Below are positions 1-5,847 of a stretch of 13,766 nt of DNA, piece by piece. The stretch lies in NCBI GenBank assembly GCA_041665985.1, contig JBAYHV010000021.1:1-13766 (forward strand), in the 5' to 3' direction. This DNA comes from CAIRYW01 sp041665985 (GTDB taxonomy: Bacteria; Patescibacteriota; Minisyncoccia; Phycocordibacterales; CAIRYW01). Under the pieces are notes generated by a model. It did not search any database. It was not told where the DNA came from and was given only the letters and a program-made list of their open reading frames with translations. The stretch's first letter is position 1. The number at the start of each line of letters is the position of its first letter. A program made the position numbers and the translations under genes.

Positions 1-125
1 ATTCACGACATCCGAATGCAGGCGGAACAAAGGGTAAATACCCCGCCCCTCGGGGCGGTTTAAGTACGAGAAAAGCGAGTTCGGTATTTAATACCTCTGT
101 CTGCTTGCTGCGAGGGACTTTATCA
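1..125. repeat. GC-rich patch with nested inverted repeats (REP/IS-end-like)
   Basis: By my count the first 120 bases are about half G+C, against roughly one third for the rest of the window. Three inverted repeats are visible: GGGTA-AA-TACCC at 32-43, CCGCCCC-TC-GGGGCGG at 43-58 (overlapping the first by one base), and GGTATT-T-AATACC at 83-95. No convincing protein reading frame covers the patch. Stacked short palindromes with odd composition resemble REP/RAYT-associated repeats or the hairpin ends of IS200/IS605 elements, but no transposase is visible here. The 43-58 hairpin, followed by only three T, could instead be the weak terminator of a gene to the left of the window. The class of element is inference; the repeats are directly seen. 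Confidence 0.45.
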
Positions 126-152
126 TTAATCCAAATTAAGATAATAATCTTG

Positions 153-181
153 TTGACTTTTTTTTGATAATCATCTAGTAT
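153..181 (+). promoter_or_regulatory. Predicted sigma70-type promoter of tuf
   Basis: TTGACT (153-158) and TAGTAT (176-181) are separated by exactly 17 bases, which predicts a start of transcription near 188-190. The bases after the -10 box (AAACCTCACGC) form a GC-richer discriminator that is nearly identical to the one at the rpsS promoter. GC-rich discriminators are known at stringently controlled translation-gene promoters; that this one behaves so is inference. This is the only good promoter between the left-edge repeat and tuf. Confidence 0.75.
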
Positions 182-187
182 AAACCT

Positions 188-436
188 CACGCATTTTGCG
201 GTATTTTTTGTTCTCAATAGATTCAAAAAAACACCGATTTGCTATAAGAAGGTAAAAAAATCTTCGCCCGAAGCGAAGAAACGGTTTCTAAGTTACTTCA
301 AGAGTTTTTAGGTAGATTTGAAGCTTTATGAAAGACAATCGCGCTTTTTCATAAAGTCACGAAAAGTATTCAAATCTTAAAAAAGCAAAAGAAGATAATT
401 AGAGCCAAATTATTAAAGTAACTATTAAATAAACAT
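188..436 (+). promoter_or_regulatory. Long structured 5' leader of the tuf-rpsJ operon
   Basis: About 250 bases lie between the predicted transcription start and the tuf start codon, with no gene. The leader contains a perfect 7-bp hairpin, TCTTCGC/GCGAAGA (261-267 with 273-279). It also contains a compound hairpin: AGATTTGAA (314-322) pairs with TTCAAATCT (369-377), enclosing CTTTATGAAA (324-333) paired with TTTCATAAAG (347-356). TTGAAG (318-323) can alternatively pair upstream with CTTCAA (296-301), which excludes the outer stem, a layout typical of switch-type leaders. A possible eight-codon reading frame (ATG 328 to TAA 354) sits in the inner stem and loop. No U-tract follows, so it is not a simple terminator. 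Control of tuf/r-protein expression is inference; I recognise no known RNA family. Confidence 0.45.
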
Positions 437-1627
<1,191 letters not shown>

Positions 1628-1629
1628 CT

Positions 1630-1674
1630 TTAACTCAAAGCCCTTCAAATTAATTTTGAAGGGCTGACAGTTAA
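1630..1674 (+). other. Intercistronic composite hairpin between tuf and rpsJ
   Basis: An inner perfect 11-bp stem (AGCCCTTCAAA 1639-1649 with TTTGAAGGGCT 1655-1665, loop TTAAT) is extended across a symmetric 3x3 internal loop (CAA/GAC) by TTAACT (1630-1635) pairing with AGTTAA (1669-1674). It fills almost the whole gap and ends 9 bases before the rpsJ start. There is no run of T after it, so efficient intrinsic termination is unlikely. An RNA-processing or stability element that sets the tuf to r-protein ratio is a reasonable inference. Confidence 0.5.
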
Positions 1675-1683
1675 CAACCAAAA

Positions 1684-2043
1684 ATGGTTACAAAAAAAAT
1701 AACAAAAACAAAAGAGGTAAAAAAAGCTACCGAAGCAGGATCAAAACTCCGCATTCGTGTTAGAGCTTACGACCACAAAATTCTTGATGCTTCAGTGCGT
1801 CAGATCATGGACACAGCTCTAAGATTCGATGCAAAAGTTTTGGGTCCAATTCCACTTCCTACAGAGATCCGAAAATACACAGTAAACCGCGCATCTTTCG
1901 TTTACAAAAACGCGAGAGAACAGTTTGAAATGAGAACACATAAAAGATTAGTTGATATCGAAAGTCCAAATGGAAAAGTTATTGAAGCACTTTCAAATCT
2001 TTCTCTTCCATCAGGAGTGAATATTGACATAAAAATGATGTAA
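1684..2043 (+). CDS. rpsJ: 30S ribosomal protein S10 (uS10)
   Basis: S10 is part of the head of the 30S subunit and, in other bacteria, also joins NusB in transcription antitermination. The core starts at residue 21 (KLRIRVRAYDHKILD) and runs through VLGPIPLPT (52-60), FEMRTHKRLVDI (81-92) and LPSGVNIDIK (108-117), all hallmark segments. About 20 Lys/Thr-rich residues precede the core, so the protein is 119 residues instead of about 102. No other ATG lies between 1684 and the core, so the extension is probably real. It is the first r-protein gene and follows the tuf-rpsJ hairpin; rplC follows after 12 bases. No Shine-Dalgarno sequence is visible. Confidence 0.98.
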   Translation: MVTKKITKTKEVKKATEAGSKLRIRVRAYDHKILDASVRQIMDTALRFDAKVLGPIPLPTEIRKYTVNRASFVYKNAREQFEMRTHKRLVDIESPNGKVIEALSNLSLPSGVNIDIKMM

Positions 2044-2055
2044 TCCAAAAAAAAT

Positions 2056-2676
2056 ATGAAATTTGCCCTAGCCAAAAAAATAAATATGACAAACCTTTTC
2101 GACAAAGATGGAAAGGTACATGTTGTTACTGCAGTTGAAGCAACTCCTTCTTTTGTGGTTCAAGTTAAGAATACAAAAAAAGATGGTTACTCAGCTGTTC
2201 AATTAGGTTTTGGCGTCAGAGCAAAGAAAAATATTGCTAAACCTCAACTTGGACACATGAGAGAAATCGGTAACTTTGAAGTTCTAAGAGAATATAGGAT
2301 CGAAGATGCTGATGTTGCTCCAGTACAAGGAGACAAAATTACACCGGTTGAACTTTTTGCTGAAGGAGACGCAATTACAGTTTCTGGAATTACAAAAGGA
2401 AAAGGTTTTCAAGGTGTAGTTAAGAGATACAATTTCAAAGGAGGTCCAAGAAGTCACGGACAGAAGCACTCAGAAAGAGAACCAGGATCAATTTCAGGAG
2501 GAACAAGAGAAGGAGGTAGAGTTCCAAAAGGAATGAGAATGGCAGGAAGAATGGGTGGAGACAGGGTTACAGTCAAAGGATTGAATATTGTTGCTATCGA
2601 CAAAGATAATTCAATTATTTACATTAAAGGTGCAGTGCCAGGAAGAAGAGGAACTCTGCTAGAAATAAAAGGCTAA
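2056..2676 (+). CDS. rplC: 50S ribosomal protein L3 (uL3)
   Basis: L3 is an early assembly protein of the large subunit whose long loop reaches towards the peptidyl transferase centre. The N-terminus (MKFALAKKINMTNLF) and GKGFQGVVKRYNFKGGP (115-131) are typical, as are MAGRMGGDRVTVKGLNIV (162-179) and the C-terminal KGAVPGRRG (191-199). Length is 206 residues, within the family range. The loop that in E. coli reads GQNQTPG, with Gln150 methylated by PrmB, here reads SGGTREGG (147-154), one residue longer and without that Gln. The gene starts 12 bases after rpsJ and ends 11 bases before rplD, consistent with cotranscription. Confidence 0.98.
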   Translation: MKFALAKKINMTNLFDKDGKVHVVTAVEATPSFVVQVKNTKKDGYSAVQLGFGVRAKKNIAKPQLGHMREIGNFEVLREYRIEDADVAPVQGDKITPVELFAEGDAITVSGITKGKGFQGVVKRYNFKGGPRSHGQKHSEREPGSISGGTREGGRVPKGMRMAGRMGGDRVTVKGLNIVAIDKDNSIIYIKGAVPGRRGTLLEIKG

Positions 2677-2687
2677 CAAACACATCT

Positions 2688-3353
2688 ATGGCTAATGCAA
2701 AAACATACAACTCAAAAGGAAAAGAATCAGGAGAAATAACACTTCCAGAAAAGGTTTTTGGAGTGAAATGGAACGCAAACTTGGTTCACCAAGTTATTAC
2801 ATCTCTGATGTCTTCAAAAAGAAAAGGAACAGCTCATGCAAAAACAAGAGGTGAAGTTAGAGGAGGAGGAAAAAAACCTTGGAAACAAAAGGGTACAGGA
2901 CGCGCAAGACACGGATCAACTCGTTCACCTATCTGGGTTGGTGGAGGTGTAGCTCACGGACCAAGAAACGATAAAAATTACGAGAGAAAAGTTAACGTCA
3001 AGCAAAATGCAAAAGCTTTGGCTTCGATCCTTTCTGCAAAACTTCGTGACGGAGAAATAATCTTCGTTGACGAGATCGATTTCAAAGCAGCAAAAACACA
3101 AGATGCCGTAAATGTGATCAAGAGCCTTTCAAAGATCAAAGGATTTGAAAGATTAAGTAAAAGAACAAACGCTGCCTTGATCGCCCTTTCAGGAAAGAAT
3201 GAAGCTGTTGAAAAGAGTTTTCAAAACATAGGAAGTGTTTCAGTATTAGAAACAAGAAACATCAATCCTGTTGAAGCTTTGAAGTACAAATATATTTTGA
3301 TAGAAAATCCTACAAAATCTGTAAAGGTCTTAGAAGATAGAATGTCAAAATAA
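2688..3353 (+). CDS. rplD: 50S ribosomal protein L4 (uL4)
   Basis: L4 binds 23S rRNA early in assembly and lines the peptide exit tunnel; in some bacteria it also represses its own operon. The diagnostic basic tunnel loop is present (AKTRGEVRGGGKKPWKQKG, 51-69, then GRARHGSTRSPIW, 71-83). The C-terminal Rossmann-like globular part follows, with RDGEIIFVDEID near 120-131 and a closing parallel-strand region near 195-206. At 221 residues it is slightly longer than the E. coli protein (201). It lies 11 bases after rplC and 14 before rplW, in the standard S10-cluster order. No Shine-Dalgarno sequence; the leader is A-rich. Confidence 0.98.
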   Translation: MANAKTYNSKGKESGEITLPEKVFGVKWNANLVHQVITSLMSSKRKGTAHAKTRGEVRGGGKKPWKQKGTGRARHGSTRSPIWVGGGVAHGPRNDKNYERKVNVKQNAKALASILSAKLRDGEIIFVDEIDFKAAKTQDAVNVIKSLSKIKGFERLSKRTNAALIALSGKNEAVEKSFQNIGSVSVLETRNINPVEALKYKYILIENPTKSVKVLEDRMSK

Positions 3354-3367
3354 TATAAGAAAATTCC

Positions 3368-3649
3368 ATGAAAAAACAACCATCACAAATCATTTCAAGA
3401 CCAAGAATTACAGAAAAATCTGCTTTTGGAGTTGAACAAGGAGTTTACACTTTTGAAGTTTCGAGAGATTCAAACAAGGAATCGATCAAACAAGCAATAA
3501 AAGTTTTATACAAAGTTAGTCCAAGAAAAATTGCAATTGTAAAATTACCCGCAAAGAAAGTTTTTTCAAGAGGAAAGAACGGAAAACAATCTGCGATCAA
3601 GAAAGCTTATATTTTCCTTAAAAAAGGCGAAAAAATTGAGCTAAATTAA
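3368..3649 (+). CDS. rplW: 50S ribosomal protein L23 (uL23)
   Basis: L23 sits at the exit of the peptide tunnel and is the docking site for signal recognition particle and trigger factor. The N-terminal RPRITEKS (11-18), the strand VYTFEVSRDSNKESIKQAI (26-44) and the C-terminal KKAYIFLKKGEKI (78-90) are typical. The protein has 93 residues, close to the family norm. It is the last gene before a 193-base gap, the first break in the otherwise tightly packed cluster, so it may end the first transcription unit. Confidence 0.97.
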   Translation: MKKQPSQIISRPRITEKSAFGVEQGVYTFEVSRDSNKESIKQAIKVLYKVSPRKIAIVKLPAKKVFSRGKNGKQSAIKKAYIFLKKGEKIELN

Positions 3650-3745
3650 TGAGTGAAACGAATATAATTTGCCAACCCTAACAAATTTTTTTAAACAAAT
3701 TTACAAAATCATGAAAATCAATACTACATACAACATATTGAAAAT

Positions 3746-3771
3746 AAAAATCAGTTTGCAAACTGATTTTT
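3746..3771. terminator. Perfect palindrome in the rplW-rplB gap (terminator-like)
   Basis: The 26 bases are perfectly self-complementary: an A5 run, then TCAGTTTG, its mirror CAAACTGA, and a T5 run. As RNA this gives an 11-bp stem with a TGCA loop, preceded by A and ending in U on either strand, so it could act as a bidirectional intrinsic terminator. The stem is not GC-rich, so efficiency may be low and readthrough into rplB is likely. The surrounding gap (3650-3842) shows no recognised gene; a 40-codon open frame (3711-3833) is treated as doubtful. Confidence 0.5.
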
Positions 3772-3842
3772 GTGGCGATGTAAATAAAAAAACTTGCGAG
3801 GGTCATTATTTTACTAATTCGCTTTGCTCATAAGAAAAATAT

Positions 3843-4685
3843 ATGAAAAGCTACAAACCATACACAAAATCAAGAAGACATATGACAAACGTTTCTTTCC
3901 GAGACGTTCTGACAACCAATACACCTGAAAAATCTTTAACAAAAGGTTTTACAAGATCAGTTGGTAGAAATAATCTTGGTAGAGTTACTACTCGTCACAA
4001 GGGAGGCGGACACAAGAGACTTTTCCGCGATGTAGACTTTAAATACGACAAAAAAGATATTCCAGCAAAAATTGCATCTGTAGAATATGATCCAAACAGA
4101 TCAGCTTTCATTGGACTTGCAGTTTATAACGATGGAGAAAAAAGATACGTTATTGTTCCTAAGTCTGTAAAAGTTGGTCACAAGTTCATCGTTTCAGAAA
4201 AAACAGAAGTAGCTCCAGGAAACAGAATGATGCTTAAGAATATTCCAGTTGGAGGATTCATCTTTAATATTGAGATCAAGCAAAACGGAGGAGCAAAACT
4301 AGCAAGATCTGCAGGAAACTACGCTGAAGTTGTGGCTCAAGATCTAGGATTTACTTCGATCAAAATGCCATCATCTGAAGTTAGAAAGATCGTTGATTCA
4401 TGTTATGCAACTCTTGGTGAAGTATCAAATGAGGAACATCACCTAAGAAACTTCGGAAAGGCTGGTAGAAGCAGATGGATGGGTATTAGACCAACAGTTA
4501 GAGGTACAGCTATGAACCCTGTAGACCACCCATACGGAGGAGGAGAAGGAAGACAAGGACGAGGAACAAGAAGAGCAAAATCAGTTTACGGAAAGCCAAC
4601 AGGAAAAGGACAAAAATCAAGAACACCAAAGAAATACTCAAACAAGTTCATCGTTTCAAGAAGAAAAGTTGGAAAGAAGAAATAA
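3843..4685 (+). CDS. rplB: 50S ribosomal protein L2 (uL2)
   Basis: L2 bridges the subunits and supports the peptidyl transferase centre. It is 280 residues, the normal length. Family hallmarks are GRNNLGRVTTRHKGGGHKR (41-59), EYDPNRSA (81-88), LARSAGNYAEVVA (153-165), RWMGIRPTVRGTAMNP (211-226) and VDHPYGGGEGR (227-237). His229, implicated in peptidyl transferase function in E. coli, is kept; the next His of the usual DHPHGGG is Tyr231. The gene stands apart, with a 193-base gap upstream and a strong terminator that overlaps its stop codon. The normal next gene, rpsS, is displaced about 4.6 kb by the envelope cassette. ATG 3843 lacks a Shine-Dalgarno sequence and follows an A-rich stretch. 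Confidence 0.99.
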   Translation: MKSYKPYTKSRRHMTNVSFRDVLTTNTPEKSLTKGFTRSVGRNNLGRVTTRHKGGGHKRLFRDVDFKYDKKDIPAKIASVEYDPNRSAFIGLAVYNDGEKRYVIVPKSVKVGHKFIVSEKTEVAPGNRMMLKNIPVGGFIFNIEIKQNGGAKLARSAGNYAEVVAQDLGFTSIKMPSSEVRKIVDSCYATLGEVSNEEHHLRNFGKAGRSRWMGIRPTVRGTAMNPVDHPYGGGEGRQGRGTRRAKSVYGKPTGKGQKSRTPKKYSNKFIVSRRKVGKKK

Positions 4686-4740
4686 AACATTACAAAAAAA
4701 CCCGTTCGCAAAGCGAACGGGTTTTTTTGTAATGTTTTAT
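4682..4740. terminator. 28-bp perfect bidirectional terminator after rplB
   Basis: Positions 4682-4709 pair without mismatch with 4713-4740 around an AAA loop. The core is CCCGTTCGC/GCGAACGGG, flanked by A7 on one side and T7 on the other, so it is a textbook intrinsic terminator in both directions. The TAA stop codon of rplB (4683-4685) lies inside the stem. It should separate rplB from the following envelope genes. Confidence 0.93.
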
Positions 4741-4743
4741 AAA

Positions 4744-4752
4744 TGCTATAGT
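4744..4752 (+). promoter_or_regulatory. Extended -10 promoter element for the envelope cassette
   Basis: TGCTATAGT is a perfect TGn extension plus a -10 hexamer (TATAGT, 4747-4752) just after the rplB terminator. It predicts transcription from about 4759 and a leader of about 40 bases. No good -35 box is visible; the -35 position falls in the T-run of the terminator, which is acceptable for extended -10 promoters. A near-perfect inverted repeat (4776-4793) lies in the leader and could be an operator. Confidence 0.5.
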
Positions 4753-4775
4753 AAGGGTATTGTTAATTGATTATA

Positions 4776-4793
4776 AATTTAGACCTCTAAATT
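4776..4793. repeat. 8-bp inverted repeat in the cassette leader (operator-like)
   Basis: AATTTAGA-CC-TCTAAATT has 8-bp arms and a two-base centre, and lies between the predicted start of transcription and the ATG at 4800. The half-site TCTAAAT recurs at 9141-9147 and 9190-9196 upstream of rpsS. It could bind a dimeric regulator or form a small RNA hairpin; AT-rich composition makes chance a real alternative. Confidence 0.25.
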
Positions 4794-4799
4794 ATTTTT

Positions 4800-5180
4800 A
4801 TGAAAAAAATAATCGCGCAAATAAAAATTTTACCTAATTCAATCAAGGGTTTATTAATTGGGATTATTGTATTAGTAATTGCAGTTTTTTCGATTTTTTT
4901 TGATTCTCAAATAATTGGCGAACTTCTTTGGTGGAAACTTGGTCAGCCAATAGCTCGCTTCTATATTTCAATTTCTGAATATTTGGATCCTGGGGCTTGG
5001 TACCCTATGGCCGAATTACCAGTTGTATTTATTACTCTAGCGATAGGTTATCCTTTGGTAGGATATCTAATTGGTAGGGTATTTGATTCAAAAAAAATTA
5101 GCAAAGTATTTAAAATAATTTTAGCAATTTTGTTATTGCTTTTGCTAGGTTATGTCATTAGGTATTTTATAGATAATTAA
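4800..5180 (+). CDS. Small membrane protein with three predicted helices, unknown function
   Basis: I do not recognise this 126-residue protein. It has three hydrophobic segments long enough to cross the membrane: about 16-34 (GLLIGIIVLVIAVFSIFF), 72-93 (LPVVFITLAIGYPLVGYLIG) and 104-123 (VFKIILAILLLLLLGYVI). Between the first two is a polar/aromatic stretch (ELLWWKLGQPIARFY, PGAWYP) probably outside the membrane or along its surface. The N-terminus is Lys-rich, suggesting it stays in the cytoplasm. Codon use is more AT-rich than in the flanking r-protein genes (AAT over AAC, TTA/TTG for Leu), consistent with lower expression or different origin. It is the first gene of the four-gene block inserted between rplB and rpsS, follows an extended -10 element, and precedes the hydrolase gene by 46 bases. 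Confidence 0.8.
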   Translation: MKKIIAQIKILPNSIKGLLIGIIVLVIAVFSIFFDSQIIGELLWWKLGQPIARFYISISEYLDPGAWYPMAELPVVFITLAIGYPLVGYLIGRVFDSKKISKVFKIILAILLLLLLGYVIRYFIDN

Positions 5181-5226
5181 ACAGCTTTATATGTTTTTTT
5201 AAAACTATTGAGAACAAAACATTTTT

Positions 5227-5811
5227 ATGAAAACCAAAAACATACTTTTTATACATGGATTTGGTGGTGGATCATACGAATTTAAACCAATAAAAAGTTT
5301 TTTAAAGAAAAAATTTACTGAAGAAATTATTTTTTTTGATTTTGTCTATGAAAAAAGATTTGGTCAGGTGGAGTTAGAAAATATTGCGGAGCTGCTAAAA
5401 ACTTTCATAGAAAATAATTTAAAAGATAAAAATTTTTCTGTTATAGCAATTAGTCAAGGTGGGATCATTTGGAGAATTTTTGCCTTAAAAAATAGATATT
5501 TAACAAAAAAAGTAGAAAAGGTCATTACTTTGTGTACTCCTCATAATGGTTCTTTGTGGGCTAATTTATTAAATTTACCTGGTGTAAAAGATCTAAGAAA
5601 AAATAGTCAGATTTTAAATAGAATTAATGAACTAGATGATGGTTTGGAATATTACTCAGTATACAACCCTCTTGATTTGATGGTTTTTCCAGGAACTAAT
5701 GCCATATTTAAAAAAGCGAAGATCAATAAACGAGTTTTTGATTGGTTGCACCCTCTAACTTTTTGGAACAAGAAAACTTTGAATTTTATTGAAGAGACAC
5801 TTAAGAGTTAA
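5227..5811 (+). CDS. Alpha/beta-hydrolase, lipase/esterase-like
   Basis: This 194-residue protein has the alpha/beta-hydrolase plan. HGFGGGSYEF (10-19) follows the first strand and supplies the oxyanion region. The nucleophile elbow is AISQGG (74-79) with Ser76. TLCTPHNGSLWA (101-112) resembles the TLGTPHxGS segment of bacterial triacylglycerol lipases and PGAP1-like enzymes. D150 in NPLDLMVFPGTNA and H175 in WLHPLTFW are well placed to complete the triad. The elbow lacks the usual first Gly of GxSxG (Ala74), which some esterases tolerate. No signal peptide or membrane segment is visible, so it is probably cytoplasmic, acting on an ester of lipid or small-molecule type; the substrate is unknown. 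It belongs to the envelope cassette, 46 bases after the membrane protein gene and 36 before the next. Confidence 0.85.
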   Translation: MKTKNILFIHGFGGGSYEFKPIKSFLKKKFTEEIIFFDFVYEKRFGQVELENIAELLKTFIENNLKDKNFSVIAISQGGIIWRIFALKNRYLTKKVEKVITLCTPHNGSLWANLLNLPGVKDLRKNSQILNRINELDDGLEYYSVYNPLDLMVFPGTNAIFKKAKINKRVFDWLHPLTFWNKKTLNFIEETLKS

Positions 5812-5828
5812 AAATTTTATTTTAGTTA

Positions 5829-5834
5829 TATAAT
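5829..5834 (+). promoter_or_regulatory. Possible -10 box before the anchored propeller-like gene
   Basis: An exact TATAAT ends 13 bases before the ATG at 5848. Transcription would begin only a few bases before the start codon, giving a nearly leaderless mRNA. No good -35 box is seen (TTAAGA at 5801 is too far away), and the area is very AT-rich, so the call is weak. Confidence 0.3.
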
Positions 5835-5847
5835 ATCAGTACTAAAT

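Noticed and set aside
3..164. Open plus-strand frame through the left-edge repeat as the end of a gene
   Set aside because: The peptide follows palindromes and then the promoter region, with no family resemblance; composition better explained by a repeat element.
3663..3668. Exact TATAAT after rplW as a promoter for rplB
   Set aside because: The only -35-like word (TTGAGC, 3636) is 21 bases away, and the resulting transcript would have to pass the 3746-3771 palindrome; too weak to list.
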